DNA from: Schistocephalus solidus
Lineage: Eukaryota > Platyhelminthes > Cestoda > Diphyllobothriidea > Diphyllobothriidae
Assembly: GCA_017591395.1 (NCBI GenBank)
Contig: WEDG01004483.1
Location: 139,501 to 203,500 of the forward strand
DNA length: 64,000 nucleotides
Direction of reading: 5' to 3'
In this document: piece after piece, positions 1-11,800 of the stretch
Layout of the letters: each line of letters opens with the position of its first letter
How positions within the stretch are numbered: position 1 is the stretch's first letter
Position numbers and translations under genes: made by a program
The notes under the pieces: generated by a model
What the model was told of the DNA's origin: nothing
What the model saw: only the letters and a program-made list of their open reading frames with translations
Database searches by the model: none

Positions 1-1690
1 GAACCTCTCGTGGAACTGAGAACTGCGAAATCTGAAAGAAGCGAAGTCATCTGGTCCGGACGATATACCGGCCAAGTTCTTGAAAGAACTGGCCAGCGAA
101 CTGTCCAAACCACTAGCGCATATATTTAATTCGTCATTTGAATCAGGGAAACTGCCATCCGAATGGAAGGCAGCAAATATATACCCCATATACAAGAGTG
201 GTGCTCGATCTAATGTCAACAATTATCGGCCTGTCAGCCTAACCTCCATTTGCTGTAAAATAATGGAATCAATAATCAAGAAGGCAACCATGAAGTTCCT
301 TGAGGAAAACCAATTACTCTCAGATCTCCAGCATGGCTTCAGACAGAATCGCTCCTGTCTTTCTAGTTTATTACTCTCCACAGAGCAGTGGACTCGTGCA
401 CTGGACGAAAATGGTAGGGTTGACGTCATATACACTGATTTCAAGAAGGCGTTTGACAGTGTCCCACACAAACGTCTCATCTAAAAATAATCTGAAATCG
501 GCATAAGAGGAATGCTGCTGACATGGATCGCAGACTTTCTTACAGATAGATTGCAAACTGTGTGCGTGGATACCTCGAAGTCAACACCTACTCCGGTTCT
601 AAGTGGTGTCCCCAAGGCTCGGTATTAGGGCCGTTACTCTTCTTAGTGTACATCTACGAATTTGTCGACGACCTGGATTGCAGCGCCATCATGTTTGCAG
701 ATGATGTTAAATTGTGGAGGGTCATCAGATCTGATTTCAATAGGCACGCACTTCAAGAGGATCTTAACCGTCTTAGCAGCTGGTCTGCTCGTTGGCTCTT
801 AAATTTCAACGTTGGAAAGTGTGTGGTCCTAAGACTGCGTACCAGAAGGACCAGTGAGGAGGATAATTCCTACCAATACATTCTCAATGGGCAGCCCCTT
901 TCAATTGTTGAGGAACAGAAGGACCTCGGTGTTCTAATAAACTTCTCACTTAAACCATCTTCACAGTGTTTAAAGGCAGCTAAACGCGCTACACAGGTCT
1001 TATTTGCGCTCAGACGTGGATTTTGCAGATTGATAAGGAACACTTCCGAAAAACCTACGGGGTATTTGTTCGATCTCACTTGGAATATGCCGTCCAGGCC
1101 TGGCGTCCGTGGTTTAAGAAGGATTATCTACAGCTGGAACGAGTGCAGGCGAGGGCTACGAAGATGGTCAAGAATCTAAGTCATCTGCCTTACGAAGCCA
1201 GACTGGTTGAACTTGATTTGTTTCCTCTAAATTACAGGCAACTACGCGGTGACCTCATCCAAACCTACCGGATTGTCAGAGGCCGCGAGTGTGCCCTAGA
1301 ATTTGCTGACTTCTTCGAATTGGCTGGGACGGAACATCTGCGGGGTCATCCCTTTAAACTGCAGAGGAAGTTTGTCCATACGGAATTCCGTCGGAACGCC
1401 TTTTCGCAGAGAATCGTTGGAGCATGGAACGGACTCACTGATGAGGTGGTCCTTTCAGAAACTGTTGATACATTTAAATTCAAACTAGATACTCACTTTC
1501 TGAGAAACTATTGTAAATATAATGAAGATTGTTTAAGCAGTGGCAGCTTGCGCCTGGCCCACACATATCGATGACCCTACCTTTTCATTTGTCAGATTTA
1601 TCACTGTAAACGCTTGAACTATTGAAATTTTTGCATGTGAATAGGGAGCCAAAGGGCGAAAGCCTACTTCCCTTAATAAAGTGACTTAAA
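1..1690 (+). pseudogene. CR1/jockey-like LINE reverse transcriptase, 5' truncated and broken
   Basis: Reverse transcriptase of a non-LTR retrotransposon, cut by the window edge. Visible blocks in order: GPDDIPAKFL, EWKAANIYPIYKSG, NNYRPVSLTS, HGFRQNRSC, DFKKAFDSVPH, then after a stop at 481 and frame changes GSVLGPLLFLVYI, the catalytic MFADDVKLW (near 690-715) and KDLGVLI, then the C-terminal HLEYAVQAW region to about 1574. At least one stop and two frame changes mean it is dead. AATAAA near 1675 probably marks the element's 3' end. The choice between CR1 and jockey clades is uncertain. Confidence 0.85.
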
Positions 1691-1922
1691 GAGAGCATCG
1701 GAGATGGTTTTTCTGTAACGCCTCCAGGAGTGATTTCTTTTTTTTGAAAGAGGTCTGCAAGTTTGAGTTTATCCAATTTGGGTGGTTTGTTGTTGTCTTT
1801 CTCCTGAGAGGACAGTTGAGGTAAACAATCCTTTTCAATAACGTGCTCAATGTCGTCCAATCTTTATTGGTTCCACCATGTAGTTCTGTTTCCCAGGATA
1901 TCTCTGACATTTGTCTCATCAT
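1690..1922 (-). pseudogene. Possible LINE linker fragment
   Basis: Reading the minus strand, a basic stretch NHPNWINSNLQTSFKKKKSL resembles the linker between endonuclease and reverse transcriptase in CR1-like LINEs (PPW.N..L...IKKK..LW). Orientation is opposite to the adjacent LINE. The match is short and could be chance. Confidence 0.3.
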
Positions 1923-2772
1923 AAGTGAATAGTCCCCTTCCCAAATGTTATTTTACCAATTATCGGGTAAATTTGGTTAAGAAAACAGTGAGTACGCGAA
2001 GCACAGCGTTATATGATCGCTTGACCCTAATGGCGGTTGATCCTGTAGGTCTAGCACATTCTCCTCATCTTGTGTCAACCCTTCCACGTTCCGAACTGTT
2101 ACTATCCTTCGGACTGCCGTTTTTCACTTGAATAACCCCAATGTCATAAGAAAACCTGCGACCATATTCCTGCGGGAGTTTTTTCACTGCTAGCCTGTTC
2201 CGTTCAGATATATTTTATTTGCCATTGCCGATAACCTGGAATTAAATGCAATTGTTTATTTAATATCGTTTCTCCCTGGGTTCTTCCCTTCTTCTTCCTA
2301 GTGAGCTGATTGAACAATCGTTTATGTGCCCTCATATGTTCAGCAAAATTATTTTCTTGGATTCTATACATTTCTTTATTGAGTTCAAAAAACTCCTACT
2401 GCTTTAACAGGGTGATGTTACCTGACCTAATGGTTTGCATTTCACTTCCGGCCCTATTTTGTTGAGAAATTCACAATTAATGACTAATTAATAGATCCTT
2501 GTGAGAAGAAACCATCAATAAAAATACTCAATGTAAAACCTGTATACATGTAGGCATTTTTGTGGAATTCGCCGCTGATTATTCAAGCTGAGGACCACTG
2601 CACCCCTTTTTCCATATGCAACACTATATTTACACTTGCCTGCCCTATGTTAGAACCAGTGGTCTAGCAGCTCCTGTTTCTTATATTGATGAGTACACGA
2701 ATTTATATTCTTTGAGGTCATGAGTCCTATGACACCATAAAAAAAACTGACAAAAAGAGCTTCAGTCGGCGC
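1923..2772. other. AT-rich upstream region, nothing recognised
   Basis: No coding similarity or repeat shared with the rest of the window was seen. It presumably contains the FAF1 5' untranslated region and promoter, but no clear TATA or initiator can be assigned. Confidence 0.4.
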
Positions 2773-2808
2773 ATGTTTGTAAATTGTCTTTCTGGTACTC
2801 CACGGACA

Positions 2809-2850
2809 ATGGACATGGACTTTGATATTGATGGAGTCAACAGTTTCAAA
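2809..2850 (+). CDS. FAF1: FAF1 coding exon 1 (start, UBA domain begins)
   Basis: Encodes 14 residues, [14 protein letters not shown], then a strong donor GTAAGG at 2851. The acidic start running into helix 1 of the UBA resembles the FAF1 N-terminus. The exon ends in phase 0. An alternative in-frame ATG lies at 2773. I see no recognisable promoter upstream. Confidence 0.7.
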
Positions 2851-5800
2851 GTAAGGTCAAAATTCTTTCACGATACGTTTATAGGCAATCACAGGAATCG
2901 AAGACTTCGATCTCGCACTGGAAATCATGCGGAATTTTAACTGGAACTTAGATGCGGCAGTTAATAATTATTTCAGTGAACCCGATAGTGGTATGAAAAT
3001 GTTTATTTTCATGTCTTCTCCTGCTTTCCCCTACAAAAGTCCCTAGTGTTTCATAGTTTTCGATTTTTGTCAATTATACCAGTTCATTAGTGGAGTATCA
3101 CATCTCCCACAGTACTTTGGACACTGCCCACACCGATACCGGTCTGGGACCCTATTATTCAACTCTCGACGATAAATTAATTTTTTTTCCACGCTTTTTA
3201 CACGTTTTATACTTTCAATCAACTGATTTTGGCTGGTAATTTTCGTGCAGAGTTAAAGCACCGTTTGTGCTTTTCCAGTCGATTTTCCTCCATCATGATC
3301 ACTGCTTACCACCCAGTGCAAACCAGCGGCGTTTGAAAAGAAAGGGAAATAGTGCATGCTTTTGACCTTGTCTTACAGAATTTTTGTGCTAATATTCATG
3401 GCCCTAGCGTCTAATTATCCATATGTCGAATTGAGCAGCGATGACCCGGCATCTTCGATATGAATTCTTAATTGTCTGTTCTACTGTGTCCTTCCAATCC
3501 TCTTCCTTTACGGCCTGTGGTTTATGTGTAGCACTTCGCAATTTTTTTGTCGCACCCGAACCTGTGTGTTTTCTGCCGCATACAGTCGAAAACGAAGCCA
3601 TTTAACGCCAGTTTGAACTGAACTTTTTTATTTGTGACATTTTTCCCCCAAATTTTATGAAGTCATTACTACAGTAAAGCACCTAAATTTTTTGACTTAA
3701 ACCATAGAGATCCGTTAAATAATAGAATGATCGATGCATAATGTTGATGCTGGACTCGGACTCGTGAAATAATGGACAATCGGTGAGATTATTTCGCGAC
3801 CTCGGTACCTAAAAGCGGCCGAATCTTTTAGTTTTGACCGCCAACAATAAAACAAACATCTCTATTATTCTTACTTACTCACCTCAGGTCTGTGAGGCGT
3901 TTCTCGTTCATTTGGTTTTACAGACTCCTATCAGCCCTGGATTAAATACTCCAAAATTTGGTTTGAGCTTGATTTAATTCCCATGGATTCCTCTTATGCT
4001 ATTAACGCTTTTAGTTTTTTATCTGTAAATTCATAGGCTATGTAAAATGTGAATTAACCAGACCAAGGTGATTGTTCTAGTTAGAAGGCAAAGCGCAGAC
4101 GGGACACGTATGCAAAACCGTCCTTGATTGAAAGTGAGTGGGAGACCTAGGCACCCACATGAGTAAAAATTCACTCCAGCGTATTAAAATAAAAACGGAT
4201 TTTCTGGACGCACCCATCAGCATTTTAACACGTGACCTTGGCATGTATAGTATCTCTGCAACATATCTATTTGAAATCTTGGTACTGGCCTGCGTTCTCT
4301 CTTAGTAAAAATGCTGTTTCCTGCCCGGGGCTCCTATAGGTCTGAAGGCAGGATTTCGTCAAAATATTGCTAGAAGGGTCTTTTTTCGAGTCATTTAGAG
4401 GAAACTGAAATTATGAAGAGGCTTATCGTTGGACTTTTATTTATTTCTATTGACCAGGTACATGCTACCGTGAATGCATAGGCCTACCTGCCATTTCCTG
4501 TTTATTATTGTTCCCATCTGGGTTAGTAGTATTGCGCAATTTTTATATTTCTTCGAAAAGTAAAAGCTTTCTTTTTCCGAAGCGACGTGCTTACATTGTC
4601 TCTCTCAGACTAGTTTAACGGCTGTAGTTCCACCACAGACCCATTATTTTGAAGGTCCCGCAATCTCATGTAGAATTGAAGTTATATCGAAGCAAGCCTC
4701 TCGAAGTCCTTCTTGGCGGTAAACTGCCTCTTTAATTTCCAGAATTGTAATCGTTTTAGGCCTCACTTCTAAAGATTGCAATGGAATTTTTGCCTATTTA
4801 ACTTAGATCAATTCCTTTAGGTTTTTTCTTCGCTGAGGCCTAATGCACAGTTGGGAACTTGTAATCGGAGACGGTAAAATTGTTGGATGAAATTGGACAT
4901 GTTATATAGTCAAAAGAACTGAGTAATTGCTTACGTGCAGGCTTTTGTCTGGATGCCTTCAGTCTTTAAAAGAGTTACGGTGTGTAAAGTTTGCACCATT
5001 TGCCGCCCAGTCCACCCTCTTGATCTTTACACACAACATCTATCTCTCTTCTTCATTCCACGGGGCACTGTAGCTTTTTGAAATTTATCATTTCAACACA
5101 ATGTTATGTGATAAATAAATAATACAGAAATATTGGTTATTCACGTCAAAACCATTTTTTAAATCTGCTATTGAAGGTCTCCCAAGCGACAATTATGTCT
5201 CTGTACAGCATCCCGAGCGGCAGCATGTGTCGACCAGCTATCCTGGAAACGTCGAAATGCTCTACCCAGAGTCTGGTGGGACCAGGAACCTCGAATTTAG
5301 AATTTGCCTCTCATCCACGGATACAGTAGAGGATTTTATGCTACCCGACTCACGGTCACTGCGTGATCTCAAAGAGGATTTTGTCAAACGTTGTGGTGAG
5401 CAACTTCTGCTTATGGTGACCGGATCTCACGAGCAGGCCGAGATCACGGCGCAAAATCTCGTTTCTGCTATCGAATTCGACGGTCTGAGAACTGGTCATG
5501 TAAAAGACGAAACGGTAAATAAGGTGGCAGGTTGTTTTTATCCTTTTATCCCTCCACCCTCAGCAGGTTATTTTAGTTTTATTTTTCCTGCAGTATCAGG
5601 ATTTAGGGCGCCCGTTTTTTTTCGAATTTCAGGCTTTTAATGGTCATTAATGACTGAACATGCGAACTCGAACTCATAAAGCATCCTCGTGCTGTGTTCC
5701 GTTAAATTAGATAAGTAGTCTCCCGTCTGCATAACCTTTTTTTCGATGGCACCAACCGCATGGGTCACGATAAGTGACACCTCTTTTCTCGCACGCCTTC

Positions 5801-8800
5801 ATGGGTCATGGTTCCAAACTATAGGTGTCCCAATATGCAGAAGAATGTTGTCCAAGGAGATAAGTTTCCCTACTGGATATTGGCTTCGATTCATATCCAT
5901 TCTTTGTAATGTGTGCAGCCAAGGCAATCGGTTTTTTCTATTGCGACTAGGTTAAGCCCTGTCTAGTGGTGGTTTCTCCCCATCTGAGCAATGCTCCTCT
6001 ATCGAACTTCCCTTAACAGAGAGCCAAAGAAAAGTAAACCAAGGATTATTCGTGCGGTTTAAGTGGCAAATTTATCTGGGCGGTGGAGGCCAGTCATCTC
6101 CCTAATTGACTGTGCACATGCTCGTTGACTTTAGGATGTAGCACTTCTTCTAACCGAGCACTGCCAGCAGACAGTCTACCTCGACCATGAACTTTGATCT
6201 ATGTGCTAGCTTAAATGAAAGTGGCCTTGAATTCGGTTCACAGACAATTTTGATGAGTTACCTGATGCCTTAGCTACTCTACCAAGCTCCGAGGTTCGCT
6301 GTTTCCTCAGAACAGATAGACCAGTAAATGGGGCTTATTTCCAGTTAACATGCCTTTCAAATGACGCGAACGCACTAGGCACAAAAGTAGCTTTATCTGT
6401 CTTGTTATTACGTAAATTGAATCCTTGGCTGCTGCATTGTAAACCAGCTCTTTTATTTTTACTACGATGCTGACATGAGTGCTAGTTTCTCAAAATACGC
6501 TTATTGTCCTACTCCCAGGCGCCCCTTCGTGTCCTTCACTTGCCCCTTCACAACTACCTCACTGCAAGATTGCTACTCAGAGATGCGCGTGAGCCCAGGT
6601 GATAATCTTGTTCATTCTCATAGTTTTCACACCTTCGATCCTCTACTCATTTGTTTTAAATGCATTTCACGAGTTTCAAACTTCAGCATGCATGAGATCA
6701 AGCTTAGTTTTGCATTTATGAGAGCTGGTCTTTTTTCGATGATCGAAAGTTTGTGCCAAGAACGCTGAAACATTGTTTCAAGCAAGATTCCCTATATCAG
6801 GGACGTTATGCCAACTGCGCGTTAAAAATAGACACAAGCGATGATCTTTCGTTTTTTTTACTACCTGCAACTGTACATTAACCGGGAAATTTAGGTATTT
6901 TCAAAGCACACTTGCGCCCAGCACTCTGTCGCTGCCTCTCGGACTCGCGACTTGTTTGCATTAATTGTCAGACTGCTGCCTGCTTCTATCTTTCTAACCT
7001 TCACTTGCTATTCGCCGACAGTGTCATCATTTTAAACAACTACTGGTCTTTCTATGAGTATTACCACCGTTCATTGACGCCTATCACACAAGCGGTCGTG
7101 TCCTCATCAGTAACTGTAAATGGTTATGCCAGCGAGCGAGAGAGACAGAGAAGAGTTTGACGGCACGAGTTTTTTTAATGAACCAAATGTTAAAACTAGC
7201 GTAAGCTACGAATGCAAATTTCCTCATCTATGTTCTGAGCAGTTATTAAGGGAGCCGGGGTAAGTCATTGTCAGTTTTCCGTTTTAAGATCGAAGTATTT
7301 CTCTGAGTTAATAGAGCGGAAAAGATCGTTGTCCGATCGCAAAAACGTATTTGTGTATTCTAGAGTGGCCGATTAGGTTAACTCGAGTGTGGAGCGTTCG
7401 CTCACAGTGTGCACATTGTGGGAGGGAGAGGGGAGAAGTCACGGATAGGTTGAGCGCTGGCAACAGTGTTCCTCTATACCTCAATCTTACGTTCTCAACA
7501 CTGCCTTGACCGAATGCATTCGGGTGATTTGTAGGACTGCACACTTCATCTGTGTTCCTCCCCCTCCGTCTTAAGAGACTTAATTTATTCCTTCTTCAGG
7601 TAAAGCTCTGAGTCGCAGTCGGATCCCTCCTCTAATCTATTGTAACGCTTGTATTTGAAGTTGATGAGAACAATAACGACAGTGCTATGTAACCAACGTC
7701 TGTTGACGTAATAACCACGGTCACTGGAGTAATGCGTCCTTTTTATCCCCTCATCTCCCCCCTCCTCCTAGCCCACCACGGTCTCAGCCACGCAAAAACT
7801 CTTTCGAGTTCAAGATACGTGTGCCTTCGTCGTCATCGTCCTCCTCCTCCGCCTCATCAACATCCTCCATCCGGTCTCGTGAGACTTCCCGGCGTAACGG
7901 CCGTCCAATTTCTGCATCTGACTGCTCTGACGTCGACACCGCTGAACAGATAATCCGCTCTGGGCCAGAGACGAGTTTGTTGGAGTTGGGAGCCTGTGCT
8001 GAGAGTGTGACCAATATACCCTCAGATCGGCAGAGTTGGTCTCTGCCCTCTGCGGTCATCGGGTCTGGCAGCCTAGTGGCTTTGGTTAAGGATCTGAATT
8101 TGGCCGGTCAGGGTGACTCGGAAAAGGCTGAGCGCACCCTCGAAAACTACAACCTACAGCCTGGTGGCAGCTACACGTTAGAGGTTAGTTCTTCACCTCT
8201 GCAACCAGCCAAACGTTTTCGTGAATATGTTTTCGAGCTTGCACATTTCTTTTTTTACGCGGTCATCTCGATTGAGCATGTGTCTTCACAACCCTTCTAT
8301 TTGAAAAAAGACACCTTTCAACCGTTTTGGTAAGTTTCCTCTGTGCTTTCTCCCAGTTTGGGTTGCTAGCCTTTATAAGCTCATTTAAGCCATCGAGAGT
8401 GAGGAACGGCACTTCATTCCCCAAACGACCGGTGTCACCAACATGGGTGGAGCCTCCGATGGCGAAGTAAAACTCATTGGGATTTTCGTAGTTACGTGGG
8501 CCTGCACTTTGCTTAAAAAACAGGTATGAGGAGGCGGGGGAGTCATAAATTGATTCGAACCACTCTTTCTGTGTATACATTGCTAACGAACAACATATTT
8601 TGTTGTTGCTTGTTGCTTACTGCCTCGGTTTTACCCGTATATCAAGGAGATTGGGGAGATGGCTATTTCTGGCTCATTAGTCGTCATCAGCTGCGTAGAA
8701 CGCATCACAGGTTTCGATGACCTGATTCTTACCCAGCTTCTTTGGTCGTTCAGCGTTAAGCCACGGACCCAATGCACTTTCGACCACCAGCTGTAACATC

Positions 8801-11800
8801 TTCGTCGGATAGTCGTCAATTTACCGTCACCATTAGTGCTGTTTCGCAATAGTATAACAGTGCTCTGTCTCTGCACTATCACATTTTGAGGTAGTAAGGA
8901 TGGATGCTATCAAGGAATATTCTGGTGAAGCTGTGAAAAAAGGAATTCCTGAGTGGTTTTTTTCCCCATCTGTAAGTTCGCTTTGATTTTGTATGGTTGT
9001 ATATGACTGGCATTTTCAAGGCTCCGTGTGGTTCGTCCTCGAATGAATCAGTTCCTGTAACTGCGGATACCATATCTCTAGACATTTACTTGACTAATGG
9101 TGGGTAGCCGGGAGTTTTTCATCTCGCCATCTATCCGAATGCGTTACATGTCTTTCTCCAAAATTGTCTGTTGGAATTTCTCTGACAGCGTGCGGCCTAT
9201 TCGTCCAGGCTGTTTAATGTCTTCGTTTGCTCTGCTCCATCCGAGCTGAGCAACAGCCAAGTGCCAGCCTTTTGTTAACCATCCTCTCCACAAGCACCTT
9301 CTGGTAGTCCGTTCTTTTCGTGCGAAGGAGACCTAGTAACGGTGATTGCTGCTCCTTGTTGCCTTTTTGTCGTTGGGAAAGTGAAAGACATGGCCTATGC
9401 GGAGGAGAGTGTGTTCCTCTCAGGTCATCAGACCATCAACATTATATATAAGGACAATTTAATAATTAACCGTGTCTAACAGAAGCTTCTACGGTTTGGC
9501 GATGTTTGCGCCAAAAAGCGTTAAGTGCAGTTTGTCATCTCGTCATGATTGGCCGTGCGCACTTGAATTTTTCCTTGAGGATTTTGTATCTGGCATCTAA
9601 ATCGATATGTCGATTGATGCACGTCTCATCTGAGTGCATTGCTTCCAGGAGTTTGCGACCTTTTCTCCTACAATTGAACCAAAACTGTGGCTGCGCTACG
9701 TAGATGACACTTTTGTCATCATTAAGAGAAAACACTCAGACCTCCACAATAATCTGAACTCTACCTTTCCAGGAATTTGAATTCACTTTCGAAACAGAGG
9801 CTGATGGACAACTCCCATTCCTGGATGTCCTCGTACAACGAAAAACTGATGGATCACTCCATACATCAGTTTATCGCAAAGAAACATATTCTGAGTTCAT
9901 CCTACACTTTGAGAGCAACCACCTCGTCTCTCACCAAAGGAGCTCTATATACAGTCTCCTAAATCAAGCCAAAACACACTGCTCTGATGAAGAAAGTTAT
10001 CAAGCAGAAATGAAATACCCATTTAAATTATTCTCCAAAAATGGATACCCACGTGACTTCATGCGTCAATGTCTGAAGCAGCAAGAAGTCAAACAGAAAG
10101 GTATTTCGAACGACATGGCCACTCAAGCACTAAAAACAATGACCTGGTCAACTCTCCCGTACGTGAAAAATGTATCTGAACTTGTTGAAAGACAAATAAG
10201 AAAACACCAGATACAAGTAGCACACCACCCCATTTCTAACTTGCACACACAGCTTGTACACCCTAAGGGCAGGGTTAGCTATCTTGATAGAAAGGTGTTT
10301 TAAAGTTGCCAAAATTCCCATTGAAAGATTCAAAAGACGATTTGGACAGCATACACGCTGCTTTCGATAACTTTGGAACGTAGTATAAATATGAAATCAG
10401 TAATGTTCGTCCATTTGTGTGTTATGTGAGGAGTGTGTATAGGGGAAGGATGATAAGAAACAGTGTGATAGGCGGCAGTGAGTGTTTGGTAGAGCCGTTC
10501 TAGGGGAAGGGAGAGGACAGAGATGGCGCGGGGTAATGCATGCATAAAGCGACCGTTGGCCAAGCTAAGCGCGGAGCTTGTACAAGGTTCTTGTGTGCGC
10601 ACAAGACCGACTTCTTCAACCTTATGACAGTCACTTCTGCTGCTGCTAATAGATGTTGACCCAGTGGCTTGGGGTAGTTTGGTGGAACCTTATAAATTAC
10701 ACGGCAAGCTTCGCTTGGGTTCACAATATGCCCGGAGTCAACAATATGCGCAAGGATGGCGCTGTTTATGCTCTTGAATTCCCCTTTTCTCAGTCACGCT
10801 GGGAGGTATTCTCTTATTCTTTTGGATAGGTGCCGACTCGTGCGACCAGTATAACCTGCTCCACAGAAGCTAGCAGATGCACATGGAGAAGGTCTGAGCC
10901 GGCAGCCCATCTTTACCTTCGCCTCGTAAAAGAGGCTTGGTTGAGAACAGTATCTGAAGTCTCGCTGCTGGGAACGTTTTTGTAACGGCTTTTTTTAGGC
11001 GTCTTTTCAGGAGTTCACTAGCCTCATCCCCTTGAAAGGGCACTTTGAGGAACCGAGTTTTCTTTTCCACAGTAAGCTTGGCAGTTTTCACTGGTCTTGT
11101 GACAATATACTTTGTAATAAACCGATCAGGGTATCCGTTCTCTCAAAGTTGGTTCTGGATTTTCCCAAGCTCCACCTCATTACTATCTGCCGACCAAATT
11201 TTTATAGCCCTTTGTGCTAAGCAACGGACTATATTGTGTTTCTGTTTGCGAAGTACGAAACTGCCAAAGTTCGTATATTGCCCAGACTAAGTTTTCTTTC
11301 GATAAACACTCCTTCCGATGCTATTGTCGGATCTTCTGTTTAGAAGGACGTCTAAGAAAATTATCGATTTCATGTTTTAAATTTCTACTACGTTCCAACG
11401 TTTCCCTTCAACTGTACTGGCCTGAAGAAAAGGTGTCGTCTGCTAAATCCTGTGTTCCAGTTGTGTTGCCGTTTATTGTGGGCAAACAGCAAAATCCCTC
11501 GCAACCTGCATGCATGAACATCAGTTAGCGGTCAGAAGACGAGACCACCTATCCCAGGTTGCCATGCGCACACTGGACACAAATTCGCATGGGAGAGCAT
11601 TCTGATTTTGGGCACCTGCCCAGTGAGAAAAAGCCACGAATTCCTGGAAGCAATGCACTCAGATGAGTCATGCATCAATCGACGTATCGATTTCGATGCT
11701 ACGTACAAAATTCTCAAGACAAATTCAAATGCGCACGGCCAATCATGATGGGATGATCAACTGCACTTAACGAGTATTGGCCCAAACATCGCCCAACCGT

